Shown in pieces: positions 26,520 to 43,279 of a stretch of DNA of 64,000 bases. The stretch is taken from positions 111,503,968-111,567,967 of the forward strand of contig OU015491.1 in NCBI GenBank assembly GCA_907164885.2, written 5' to 3'. The DNA comes from Dolomedes plantarius (lineage: Eukaryota > Arthropoda > Arachnida > Araneae > Dolomedidae). The notes below the pieces were generated by a model that saw only the letters and a program-made list of their open reading frames with translations, was not told the DNA's origin and searched no databases. Position numbers and translations under genes: made by a program. Positions within the stretch are counted from its first letter, which is position 1, and the number at the start of each line of letters is the position of its first letter.

Positions 26520-26609
26520 CAAATAAAAAAAACTTTACTTATTGTACGTATATAGCTTAGTAGGAAGAAGACGAATAAATTTGCAGGCAATTTGGGGGTC
26601 TCTAAAGGA
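23850..26609. other. Spacer upstream of gene 3A to the end of unit A
   Basis: Mostly AT-rich without recognised genes. A dense cluster of CATATG and ATGCATAT motifs lies at about 24605-24695. Between the (TA)n tracts near 26118-26142 and 26470-26518 is a GC-richer block of about 330 bp with repeated CATAGCGCG. It may be a repeat fragment but is unclassified. The unit ends with a 12-bp near repeat of the Helitron start. Confidence 0.5.
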
Positions 26610-26610
26610 A

Positions 26611-28392
<1,782 letters not shown>

Positions 28393-29310
28393 CATTCTTT
28401 TGATACATGCTATCCCACCTCGTAAGGAAAAGTTTAAAGAAGTAGTTAATATTTATTTCTCTAGAGAGAAACATTGACGAAACTTCTTAATTCTAAGTCA
28501 TTCTGTCATTCTAGCATAATTTTTTTTGTAGGTTAAGTATATTCTACTAGAAATAACGAGTAAAACGTATGTTTCAAGTTACAAATTAGATTGTTTAGGT
28601 TAACTATTAAAATCTCTTTAGCAATCGTTTTCACTTGCTATTTTAATGCTTGTGTCTTACTGACAATAGAGCCCATCATTTTTTTTACATTTTCAGGAAT
28701 AAAAAAACAAATTAACAAATAATTATTTTTATTAATTTTAACATTATTCAAAGGTGCTTTCTAAGGTAAATTATTTGCTCATAAAGCCGTTTCTCTGATG
28801 TTAACAAAATGCATGAAATCACCTTTGTTATACCAAAAGTACGAAGCTTTTTATTTCTCTATTTACAAAACAAAGGGTTTGTGATACCATTTGAAATTTG
28901 ATCTTTAAATTAAAAAATCTTTCGTTTGGATATAAGTATGAACTCGAATAATAGTGTCTCAAAAATAAAAAAAAATCTGTAGTCTTTAGGGGAAACTTTT
29001 TATAACAAAATTTGGTTTGGTTTGTCTTAGAGTCCATCCTTTGATTTTATATAAAAAGCCAGAAGTTCTTCAAGCAAACAATTATTTTTCCACCATGTTT
29101 TACCTTTCCTTTCAGTCTTGTTTGAGTTTTCGCTTTATTAACATTTCCGTAAAAAACACCAAATTTAAGAAGCCGGAATAAATCTCGTTGAGTAATATTG
29201 TTGGTAGAAAAAATAGTGGATGAGTAATTAAGGGGTGATAGCATACATTTTTTAAAATAAATTTTTAAAGGATTTTCACCTTTTATTATAGAATTATTTT
29301 GAGTCATATA
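28393..29310. other. Spacer, unit B
   Basis: Copy of 15711-16626. No gene recognised. Confidence 0.55.
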
Positions 29311-30556
29311 CACTACCCTACAATAAATGACCTGACTGCAAGATGTGATGGTATAAGGGAAACAATACATGGTTTAATAGGGTTATGATCCCCCAAGTGT
29401 CGCAATTACACTAGCAACCCTTCTGGGCATACTTTCAACAATGTTTTGAAACAAAGCTATGGGTATTTGTGCCCATTCCTGCTGCAATAATGTCGCCAGC
29501 TCAGCTGTAGATTTCAGACGTGGTTCCCTGGTCCGTAAGCGTCGCTCTAACTCGTCCCACAAATGTTCTATGGGGTTTAGGTCGGTACTCTGAGCAGGCG
29601 AGGGAAGACGTTTTACATCCATATCTTGATAACACTGCTTGACAGAAGCTGCAACATGATATGGAACGTTGTCGTCGTGGAAGTAACATTCGTCCATTCC
29701 ATAAAATTGTCAGAGCGTAGGAAGAACCTGATTATCCATGTTCATGTAGGCGTCGGCGTTCAATTAGCCAGGAACAACATGCAAAGGTTCCAGGCCATAC
29801 CAGGAAAAACATCCCCAAACAAGTACGCCACCATCACCGAACTTGAGAGTTGGAACGATGCACTCGGGTAACAGACGTTCGTCTGGCATTCGTCAAACCC
29901 AAGCAGGCCCATTCGACTAAAAGAGCGTGTAGCGAGACTTGTCGCTCCATAAAAAAGTTTTCCAGTGATCCAAAGTCCAGTTGCGACGTTGCAAACACCA
30001 CGCGAGTCTGCCGCCTTTATTGGATGGAGTGATGTTTGGTTTGTGTGCGGCAACACATCCGGGGATATTGAGGGCATGCAGTTCTTTCCGCAAAGTATTG
30101 GGGTGCACCGTAACCCCTGCTACCTGTTGAAACTCACTGTTGATGATTTGGAGTGGTTTCTTGCGGTTCTTACGAACCTCCTGCTTCAGGACACGCCGAT
30201 CCCGTTCGGTCTGTTTACGGGGACGACCAACGTGTGCAGTTCATGTCCCAACTCTCGTAGTCTTCCACTTCTTCCCGACAAAACCAACTGTTGATCGTGG
30301 CTGTGATAATTCTACCGCAATTGCGCGAATAGACTTGCTACTAATGTGACAACCAACTATAACATCTCTTTCAAAGTCACTTCTTTTCGTTTCGACATAT
30401 TGTCATAATTTCACACAGAACTAATGACGTTACCACTTCGCGTATCGTATTTAAATTTAACAGGTCACTTGCGAGTACTGAATTTGCATAAAATCCGACA
30501 TGTAGTCGCCTTTTATTCAAATCCACTGGCGTCCGATCCATTATTGTAGGGTAGTG
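29311..30556 (-). mobile_element. Decayed Tc1-like element, minus strand, unit B
   Basis: 1246 bp like copy A, with the same TA flanks and the same stops, so it was already dead when duplicated. The final residues of the transposase frame end one codon region earlier because of a substitution near 29382. Confidence 0.88.
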
Positions 30557-30726
30557 TATTTGTTCATGCAGAATTTTCAAGAATATACAATTCAGCCTAC
30601 ATTTGCTCTAGGGATGGGAGGTATGAATTCTGCAAATTGTACTTTGATAATTTGAATTTTGTTAAAACTAAAATTCTCTGTTTAATAAATTTTTGTTTTT
30701 TATTCTACATCTAATAAAATAACTTT

Positions 30727-30798
30727 AAAGATTATTTCATTTAGAAATAATCTTTGCATTTCTATCTGAGGGGGAAATGTTATCTTAGCATTTCCCCC
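30727..30798. other. Pair of perfect hairpins, unit B
   Basis: Both hairpins of unit A are unchanged. Confidence 0.7.
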
Positions 30799-30814
30799 TT
30801 ACCCCCAAAAGTAA

Positions 30815-31170
30815 GGGCGCGGTAGCTCAGTTGGCAAGAGCAGCGGGCCAGTGATCTGAACGTCCCTGGTTCGATGCTCATCGCTGCAAATCTACTGCCG
30901 TGTTCACTAATGGTGGCCGGACAACGTAAAATAGGGAGTGGGTACAATGTCCTCCAAGTTCTCAAATTTACCTCTGGAGGTGCGGGGTCAAGTGTTCCGG
31001 TCTCGTCACTTGACTCAGTTCAAAATTAAGGGACCGGTCATTTAGCCAAGTCGGACTCCGACCCTTGTGGTGCTAATTCTAAACAGGAGCCGCACCTTCA
31101 TCGTCCGTAGCTTTCGGGACTTGATCTGATATTACTGTCAGTCAAGGGGTATAAGCAACAACAACAACAA
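30815..31170 (+). mobile_element. tRNA-derived SINE, unit B
   Basis: A and B boxes as in unit A, same CAA tail. It carries private changes near 31106 (GTCCGTAGCTTTCG). Confidence 0.78.
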
Positions 31171-31218
31171 TCCCCAAAAGTTGTTTTTCTTTAAATCTCA
31201 TATTATATGACCAAAATA

Positions 31219-32625
31219 CCCTCTTAGACAAAAAAAACGACACACCAAGAAGGGGTAATGAAAATTGGACACAAATTGATATGGATACAGGTTTCGACGG
31301 AAAGTGCAAAATTTTAAACTTTGGCGGCCAATGAATGACCCTGTGACGATGCAGCGCATCTTAACTGCGCAACTGGCAGGGTATTAAAGAGGAGAATTTT
31401 CGATTCCAGGTCATAAATTCTTTGCAAATTTCATTCCGTATACTCAGGTAGACAGTAACAAACAATATGCACAGATTCCAGCATTTGAGAGACAACGTGT
31501 AGTTGGGCTCAAAGAAGCCGGTTGGACTAACTGGCGAATCGATTGACATTTGGATAGGAGCGATGCCAATATTAGAGAATGTTGGCAGAAACACAGCGAC
31601 AAGATGGAAGCGGTTGGCCTAGAGAAAGACAGAACGTAAGGACAGAGCAAACGTCAGAGCGGCACTCACAACCCCAGATTCATCATTATCATCGATTGTA
31701 CGTGCAACTGGTGCTTCAGTGACCGCAAGGACCATTCATAGGCGGTTCAGAGAAAGGGGGCTGAGCTCATGGTGCCCCTTGCGCTGATTACCAATGACCT
31801 CTGTACATCGACAAGCCCGTTTGCAGTGGTGTCGGGCACATTCGACCTGGAATGTCACTGACTGGAGTACAATTGTCTTCAGTGATGAGTCCCGCTTCGA
31901 ATTGAGCCCCGATGACCAGCGAATACGTGTCTGGAGACGTTCCGGACAGCGGTGAGATACCAACCTGACATTCTTCCACCATACGGGCCGACAACCGGGG
32001 ATGATGGTCTGGGGTGCCATTTCATTTCATAGCAGGACCCCTTTGGTTGTCATCCGCGGCACCCTTACAGCACAGCGGTACGTCGACGATATTCTACGCC
32101 CTGTTGTGTTGCCTTTCATATCATGCCATCCTGGACTTACATTTCAGCAAGACAATGCCCGTCCGCACATGGCGAGAGTTTCTACTGCTTGTCTTCGCGC
32201 TTGCCCAACGCTACTTTGCACAGTAAGATCGCCGGATCTCTTCCCCATTGAACACGTTTGGATCCTTATGGGCAGGGCTCTCCAACCAGCTCGGGATGTT
32301 GACGATCTAACGCGCCAATTGTAAAGAATTTGGCACAATATCCCGCAGGAGGAAATCCGCCACCTCTATCAATCAATACCAAGCCGAATAATTGCTTGCA
32401 TAAGGGCCAGAGGTGGACCAACGCGTTATTGACTTTTTGACTTTGTGAAACTCTTTCTCTTAAATAATTAAACAATGATTACAATTTGAGAAAAATTGGA
32501 ATAAATCATTCAATTTTTCTCAAATTGAAATCATTTCTTTTTCTGTACATGTACATCACATCTACCAATTTTCGTCCCATTCGGATAACTACTTCTTGGT
32601 GCGTCGTTTTTTTTGTCTAAGAGTG
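31219..32625 (+). mobile_element. Decayed Tc1-like element, plus strand, unit B
   Basis: 1407 bp, with the same stops and the same shortened Asp-Glu spacing as copy A. The inverted repeat near its 3' end is at 32474-32535. Confidence 0.88.
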
Positions 32626-34046
32626 TATAATTTTGTTGCATTTTATATTTCCAGATAAGACCGCATTAAATCACATATGTTTTAAAATGAGACGAACAAC
32701 AAAACAGAATAACTTAATCACACAATTCATATTTTTCTGCAATGCACGTAAGGAAAAGCTACTGTTTATGTTCCGTGTTCAGTGTCTATATATTCACGAG
32801 TTATTTAATTACGCTGCTGATACGAATCATAGGCACAAAAATAAGAAAGTAACAACCAAATAACCTTCTTTAAAGTATCATATTTTCACTTTCATCTTTC
32901 AAGTACTATAACTTTTGACCTAATACGAAAATCAACGCGCAATGTTATTACGAAAAGGCATTGAAAAATAAACACTATCAAATTGCCAGGTACAGTTATT
33001 AGAGCGCCCCCTCCCCCCTTTGAGTTAAGAAGATCCGGTTAAAATCTCCGGTTTGGGCTCATGGTAAAAGAAAAAGCTCGATGGTTAGAGAGAACGATAA
33101 TTAAAATTACCCTAAACATACAAACGACAAAAATGCATAGAGGAATAAATTTAATTTTTTCAATAAATAAATAACGTGTATGGCCAATAATTATTGTCGG
33201 TGTGTGAAACGAGAAGAAGGTTTGAAGAAAAATGCATAAAAATCAGCAATCCGTCACATAGACGGAATGTCTCAGTTAGTATATCAACAGACTTGATGTT
33301 GGGAAAAATGGTTCCACCCAGCTTCTTTGCATAATCCACGAAAACAAATTCTTTGCACGTAGTCTTATTTTCATGGTATATCTTATTTTAAATTTAAATA
33401 AAACTACGAAATGTCCTCTGCAAAAACTTAATATCAGTAATTAAAGCTATATTTATATCACAATGATCCAAACATATTTTTTTCAGTGATATAAAATCCA
33501 GATGCAGTTTTTTCAGTGCAGGAACATTTCTTTTTCCTGTTGTTAGTCACCAGTAAAACTCTTGAATTTTGCGATATTTACAGCATACTGCTCTTTACAG
33601 AAGGAATAAATTGCATATTTTATATCACCGAGTTATTTCAAATTCTTACGAGTAGACACTCCGAATTTTTAAATCTCTAAAAATAAAAAAAATTATATAA
33701 TTTATTTCGATGTTAATTTTGATTTTATAACTTCATTATTTGATTTTTCTAATATCTTGTAATTTGTGCTTCCCTATAATCCTATACATTCAGATTCGAT
33801 ACTTCAGAGACCCCTCTTGTACATTTAAGTATTTGCGATAGACAAAAATTTCGTACAATTGAATTCAGTTTCGTACACTTGAATTTCGTACATTTGAATT
33901 GTTCTCGTAAACTCATTCGAAAGGATTTTTCTTTGTCAAAAATGTGATTCAAATTATCTATAAGATCTTCAGTCTAATACAAAAAATGAAATATTGCTGC
34001 TTTCATTATTACAAATAAAGACAATCCAAATATTTCTAGAAAATAA
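32626..34046. other. Spacer, unit B
   Basis: Copy of 19944-21364. No gene recognised. Confidence 0.55.
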
Positions 34047-34114
34047 TTTATTTTATATTTACATTCGGTTCTGAAAAATTCAAATGTCTGTCGTATATAC
34101 AGTGATGATATGGT

Positions 34115-36249
34115 TTAATAGTGAATTGACTTAACACCTCCCAAAGCAACACCACCCAGGTTATGAGCAAGGAGATGACCATGTCCGGCGATTCCATGAC
34201 CGTAATTCAAGTGACCGGCTCCAACGAGTCCATGTCCGGCGATTCCATGACCGTAATTTAAGTGACCGGCTTCAACATGTCCATGTCCAGCGACTCCATG
34301 ACCGTAATTCAAATGACCGGCTCCAACAAGTCCATGTCCGGCGATTCCATGACCGTAATTTAAGTGACCGGCTCCAACAAGTCCATGTCCGGCGTGAAGA
34401 GGGGAAGCTGCGATATGACCAACCACTGAAGGGGCGGCGTGGTTGACTACTGAGGAGGTGGAGAAAGCCACAGGAGCAGCTTGATGGGCTACAGCAAGTG
34501 GAGCAGCGTGATGAGCTACAGCAAGTGGAGCAGCATGATGAGCTACAGCAAGAGGAGCTGCGTGATGGGCTACAGCAAGAGGAGCAGCGTGATGGGCTAC
34601 AGCAAGAGGAGCTGCGTGATGGGCTACAGCAAGAGGAGCAGCATGATGGGCTACAGCAAGAGGAGCTGCGTGATGGGCTACAGCAAGAGGAGCTGCATGA
34701 TGGGCTACAGCAAGAGGGGCTGCATGGTTGATATGAGAATTGTAAGAGCTCTCCTTGAGACCATGAGCATTACCGACTTCAGATCGAGAGTTGCTGGCTC
34801 CATGTCCATGAACGTTATATCCGAAAGCGTAATTTCCATGAGCCTACAGAGGAAGAGGATAAAAAATATAATACATGTATAAACTTATATAGATGAATAG
34901 TATATATTAGCTAAATCAGATCTAATTTCAATCTCTTTAATACTAAAATATAAATTTCCTGGTATCAGATGCTTTTACGTAAATTACATTAAACTTTGAT
35001 TCACTGATTATCCTTAAGACAATTACTTAGTACCAATTACTTTAAAAATTGATTCAGTAATTATTTTTACGACGAATATCTACGTAATCGAAACAATTAT
35101 CTAGCCCCACAATATTACATATGGGTACTGTAATATATTTTACATGATGTGATACATTGCAATGTTATAAAAATACTTACGTCTTGGTGAGTGGAGCTAA
35201 TGCTCTTTCCAGTATGAGCTAAAGCTGCTCCGTGAAGGAGAGCTCCGGCATTGACAGACACGAGGACAGCAAAAAGAATAGCGACCTGTGGAAAAAAATA
35301 CTATTGTTGTAAAAATCGTATAATTGTTTTAAAGAATTTATTACATAGACAGGGCATAACTGAAAATAAATTTAGCTGTTTGTTACAGTATTGACAAATT
35401 GGGCTATTTCACGAAAGATCTTAAGGATTATTAGAATTTGTTAGGAAAAATAGTACGGATATTGACTTTTTAGTATTGAAGATCCATGGCATCCAAATAT
35501 ATGTAGTACACATGGGAATATATGGAATATAAGCAAATAGACATTTGAATGTCTTACATTAAGAAAAACTATGAAATTATCGTAAAAAACGGTGAAAGGG
35601 TGTATTTTCTTCTTTATTTATGACTTCGATATATTCCAAGTAAATATAAAGCTTTAATATTGGAAATTCTGTAAATTCATCAGTCATAAATCGCTTATTA
35701 ATATTCATTTCAGTTATTTTACATCCAACCGAATACATGCAATTCCTCTCTTTAAAATCTGAAGTGAAATTATTGACAGCATCTGTCTATCTATTTAAAA
35801 TATTAATTTTATGCCCATTAATATTCTAATTTTTATTTCAGAATAAAAAATAGTTTTTGTACATTAATACTAATCAGTTTATGTTACTCTACTTTACAAA
35901 ATATCTTACATGATGATGAACCTTAAAATTTCTGCCAAAGAGTATCGAAGCGTTTTAAGCATAATGAAATATTACGGTGATTATAAATGACTGTAAATGC
36001 TTTAAATATCTTAAAGAATGTAAGTTGTATTCTAAGAAATTTTTTATTGCCTTACATTTTTTTTTGAGTGTGATACAATTAGTAATGAGGTTTTTTTTTT
36101 ATTGGATCAGTATTTATATGAAATTAAGTTAATATTACTATTTTGCAAAATAATATGAGATTAAAAAATAGTTTATCTTAGATAAACTAAATTTTATTAA
36201 TGTCTTGATATGAAGCTTATCAAAATGAACAACTTACCTTAGCGTACAT
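34115..36249 (-). CDS. Cuticle protein gene 3B (3 exons)
   Basis: Second copy of gene 3. Exons are 36238-36249, 35181-35285 and 34115-34843, with the same splice sites as 3A and about 281 residues. The only coding change noticed against 3A is a synonymous Ala codon in the AAPLAVAHH repeats. The polyadenylation signal is at 34047-34052. It has an intact promoter and no disabling change, so it should be functional, presumably adding dosage of the same cuticle protein. Confidence 0.88.
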
Positions 36250-36305
36250 TATGACTTGTTTACAATCGAACGGTTCAACTGAAGTCCACTTTATTTGAGA
36301 CTGCC

Positions 36306-36312
36306 TTTTATA
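36306..36312 (-). promoter_or_regulatory. TATA box of gene 3B
   Basis: GTATAAAAGGCAGTC, 57 nt upstream of the ATG, identical to 3A. Confidence 0.85.
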
Positions 36313-36518
36313 CTTGTTCTTGTGGTATTATTTTAGCAGGAAAAAAAAAATAAAAGTCGTTTAAGAAGGTGAAAAGCTGCTCATTTTTTCAATTGTATTT
36401 CTCCGTCACCTTTTTTTATGGTCATTTTGAAACGGGTAAAGACCGCAGTGCCGCTTAGTGTACAGGAAGTCGTTGGATATCCAGAACTTTCACGGAAGGA
36501 CAAAGAAACGTGTGGAAT

Positions 36519-36534
36519 TGGAGGTGTGTCAGGG
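36519..36534 (-). promoter_or_regulatory. Shared upstream element, gene 3B
   Basis: Same 16-mer, 207 bp from the TATA box. A one-base deletion just distal (CTTTGATTATCG) does not touch it. The matching site for gene 3C would lie just past the right edge of the window. Confidence 0.65.
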
Positions 36535-39139
36535 TTAGATCAGCGGACATTTCGCGCCTCGCTTTGATTATCGTGTCCCGCTTCCTCCACCTAAAGGAAC
36601 TTATCATTAATTAAGTAAATGTCTCCAATTAAAACCAGCAGCTTTATTTTCTAGTAACCTTTATCTCGACTTTAATTTTCCGTACATATTTTCCAATGAC
36701 CATCATAAATTCCCTGGGCCAAAAATCTTTTATTTCAGTTAAAAATTGAATAGAAACTGTATTACATAATTATTCGCGTGTGTTTATTTATTCTGAAGTA
36801 CTGAAATTATTTCTCGTTGTATAGTCTTACTATGCCAGTATATTTAGAAACATATTTCTGGGCAGAGCGTTTTTTTCCTGAATGCTCAAATTTTGAGAAT
36901 ATGCATAATTTTTCTGAACCTATTGAAGCATACCAAAGAAAAAATTTATAAAAGAAACTGTTCACAGTTCTCCCTATGTACTTTCAAACTCATAGCAATG
37001 AAACCTCCTGTTGTATAGACATATAGTGACACAATTTACAAAATGATTTTAAATGACAGTCCCCAAAATTTATTTAATTTTATAAGCCTTATTTCCTGTG
37101 TAAATATTTAATTTATATTTAGTTTAAAACTGATAAAAACCAAACAAACTGCTCTTTTTCTCTATTGAATTTCGTATATGTAAAATGTGTAAAGTCTATA
37201 AAGTCTAGAGCATTATTTACTAAGAGAATTTTAAGATTACACAAATATTGAAAACATATTAATTGTACTGATACCCATGAGTACAGAGCGGTTGGCATAT
37301 AAAATGCATATGTCCATATATGCATATAACATTCACATATGAGAATGTATATGCCTAAGCATTTGCATACTTGACATATGCTTTGTTTTGTGTTAATGGG
37401 TATAAATGCATCAAACTTCAAAAATGCCTGTAAAATTACGTATTTGAGGGGGTTTTAACATAGGATTACGTTCCTCCATAACGGTCCATGGTAAAGAAAA
37501 ATTTATATCGCTAAACCTGTCGTCGCGAGTTATAAATCAAGAGTGGCAGAGTAGACATATGTAACATATTTTTCTTATCATCTACCTATTCTGCACGGGG
37601 TTATCACTCATCCTTCTCTTCGTACGTAGGAATTCCATTGTTAAAAAAAAAGAGGTAAGCAACGATAAGTAATCCTACGTTAATAACCCGCGGTAGTTTC
37701 GTTAAAAGAGACTACCTGAATTTTTTTTTCTTCCTATTAGGCTTATGCATAGTTATGAGAGGAACAAAAAAATATTTTACTTTCATTTCAACACAAAACT
37801 ATATCAACAAAGCACCACTTCAACAGAGAACCTCAGCAAAATTTGTAATTTTTCGCGGATGAAAATTCAAATTATTTCCATTTGAAGACAGTCCAATGAC
37901 CAGTTCACTGAATATCTCTTTGTACGTTCCATTCTATCAGATGCCAAGAATCCTCATTTCCTTCAGTAACAGGGTTCAGCATAAGTTCCAAATAACGGAA
38001 ATAGATAAATTGGTGAGAATTCCTCGTAATATCGATAGAATTCGATGGGCCTTTTTCGTATTAAAATATATAAAGAGTGATCGAGGGCAGAACTTCACTA
38101 TGTTCTACTTAAAAAATATCTCATGACGCATTGCAAAAATAAATATTCTCAGTAAATGAAAAGCTTTTGCAAATATTACTTAATGCATAATTTTTTTAAG
38201 CATTTATCTGCATATCTTTGCACATTGTAAGTTTAATTTAAGATTAGTTAGAATTTACCAAAGCACATTTCTTTCGTTTTGAAGCATATTTTAAAGCTAT
38301 TTAGTGTATAGTAAATGTATATTTTGCTATTTTAATGGAGTATATTCTACTGAAAAGTTTGAAGAATTTTCGATATTTTGTTCATACAAGGTATTCTTAG
38401 AATTATATCAATATGTTTATATAATCATGAAAAGATCATAGATTAAGGAAAATTTGAAATGAATTGACGTTTATTTCGCACAGGAATAATGTAATATCTC
38501 AGAGGAATATTTTCAAACCAAATTTGTAGATGCCTCTTAAATTTCACATAGAGTATCCGCGTCATCCCCAGTACTTGTTTTTCATGTGTAATTCTATTAC
38601 TTTGTGTCCAAAGAATACCTATATAAACATAATGATTGTGTTGTATTAACAGTTTTAGAAATATGTAAGTGTGGGAGTCCTTGCGTGCGTGTGTATATGT
38701 ACGCTTATGTGTATGTATGTATGGATGCATGTGGTGAGCCGTTATCAGTTAGAAGTTGGTCAAAAGGGAATACAAAAGAGTACGTTTATTAAAATTCTTG
38801 AATATATATATATATGGATGACACAGCTATTATATACTTATATTTACAAAGAAGGTTAATATAACATTACGTCTTCATGGCACACATCTTAAAAGCAATT
38901 TCTTTAAACAGTACACCGTCGTTTCAGTATTATACACATAACAGTACGAGTCCGTCTTTCACTCGTGTCCACTTCCGGTCTTTGCCCGCGCTCATAGCGC
39001 GCTCATCATAAATCATAGCGCGTTCCGATTCGAGGCCAAAGTTTCTCCTCTTGAGTTGTGGCAACGCTTGATAGGTAGACATCTAGACGCCGTACAGGCG
39101 AACAAATGATTGAAAGGTGAGGGGGAAAAAGACTAGATA

Positions 39140-39193
<54 letters not shown>

Positions 39194-39283
39194 CAAATAA
39201 AAAAAACTTTACTTATTGTACGTATATAGCTTAGTAGGAAGAAGACGAATAAATTTGCAGGCAATTTAGGGGTCTATAAAGGA
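36535..39283. other. Spacer upstream of gene 3B to the end of unit B
   Basis: Copy of 23850-26609, with a shorter (TA)n near 38804. No gene recognised. Confidence 0.5.
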
Positions 39284-39284
39284 A

Positions 39285-41628
<2,344 letters not shown>

Positions 41629-41641
41629 TCCCCCCTCCCAA
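41629..41641 (-). other. Polypurine tract, left copy
   Basis: On the minus strand GGGAGGGGGGA lies immediately before the LTR, the usual plus-strand primer of LTR elements. Confidence 0.85.
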
Positions 41642-43279
41642 GAGGCTATCATCCTATGCCTGCATAGGGTGAGAGACACCTGAGTGTGAGTATGTTGGGA
41701 CCTCACCTAATTCACTCTGCAAGATCAACATTATAAGTTTTACTACTTCAATTTTTAAGTTAAGTCATAATCGATATAAAACTCTTGATCTGCAGTATCA
41801 AGCTCTTTATATCGACATACGTTAGCTGGAATTATAAATCTTTCCGTCCCTCTGGGGAAGTTCTCCACCTATCTAAATTCCTCCATCTCCAGTCATCGTG
41901 TTCAATACCATAACAATACAATTACTTGTCCTCAAATTAATAGGTGCACAATTACAACAATAGTCTAATAGTAATTAAAAAGTACATAATTATAACAATA
42001 TTAGTGGGAGAATAAAATAATAAGGTAATATACTAGTATAGCCATGAAAAGAATAACATATAAATGGCAAGTGATATGGCATAATTGAATCTCTCTGCAA
42101 ATACATCAATAGTCTGGTAATAATTATGAATAAAATAAGGTATAAGATAATATAATGGTATAGCCATGAAAAGAATAACATAGAAATGGTAATGGATATG
42201 GCTTAATTGAATCTCCATGCAGATACATTATACCGAAAATCAGTTCTAATTCAATAGTAATCTACATGAAATCATACACAAAAACAATTCAATTCTGATA
42301 CTTGTAAATCAATGCTAAATCAATACACAGAAATGATACGTTAAATACTTCAATTCAGGTAAACGTAACTCAACATTAATTAAATAGGAAAACATATTGA
42401 CAATCACGCACTAAATTAGTTCAATTCAGAAAAATATAACTCAATACTATTTACACTTCTAGAGCACTGGTTTACTCGGATAATAATTACTATTTATACA
42501 TTCACAATAATGCCAGTATGATCATAAAATAGATAATATGATAATAGTGCGTAATAATGAAAAAGAAATAACAGGTGATATAATATAATAAAATCCTTAC
42601 TAAGACACAAATATATCATATGAACACAATGCTTTTTACAATTATTAGATTATTCATCTCTTTCATTCCACTTAAATTCTCTCATGTTTTTTAATTCACT
42701 ATATTCTTTAATACAGGGGAATAACTTCTATTTTTCTTAATCTCAAGATCTCTTTCCTATTCTCTTTTAGATCTCTACATTGAGCGAAAATTAATCCTTT
42801 CACCCTTCCAGTATTCATTTCTCTCAAGCTCAATTTTTCAACTACCTTATCCTTCTAACCTAGCTGTGGTGTTCTGACTTATGATGACATCTGCTAATCA
42901 GAGTACTAATTTCTCATGATAGCTTGTCTTTGAATAAGTCTGTCCTATTTAAATGAATTTAAGATTCTACTGAAAGGTACAAATTTCCTCCTTCCATTTT
43001 TTCCTTAAATCCATAATTTAAAAATAATAAAATAATTCTGACAACTTCAGCTAGTTTGGTTAAGGTATAATCATTATTCGTCTCTTTTTACACACTCAAA
43101 GGAATCGGGGACTCGCTCTTTCACCTCCCCCTCTAAAACACTACTCGTCGTTTGACCTACTTCTGTTGGGTGGGGTCAGGGTTCACACTGTTACTCCTAG
43201 CACGCTCGGGTTGTTTATCCGCTATCAGCTGTTTGGCGACTGGGGTTTCTTTTCGCCTCTCTAGGTTGTTTATCTGCTA
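41642..43279. other. Long noncoding tail of the Gypsy element, left copy
   Basis: About 1.6 kb between the integrase stop and the polypurine tract, AT-rich and without a credible gene. Two internal duplications are visible. A block of about 100 bp containing ATAGCCATGAAAAGAATAAC occurs near 42005-42105 and 42140-42230. A block containing CTATCAGCTGTT and GCGACTGGGGTTTC occurs twice at 43205-43305. Confidence 0.7.

Noticed and set aside
41642..43279. Envelope-like gene in the Gypsy element
   Set aside because: No signal peptide, membrane segment or long frame. Only AT-rich DNA with short duplications.
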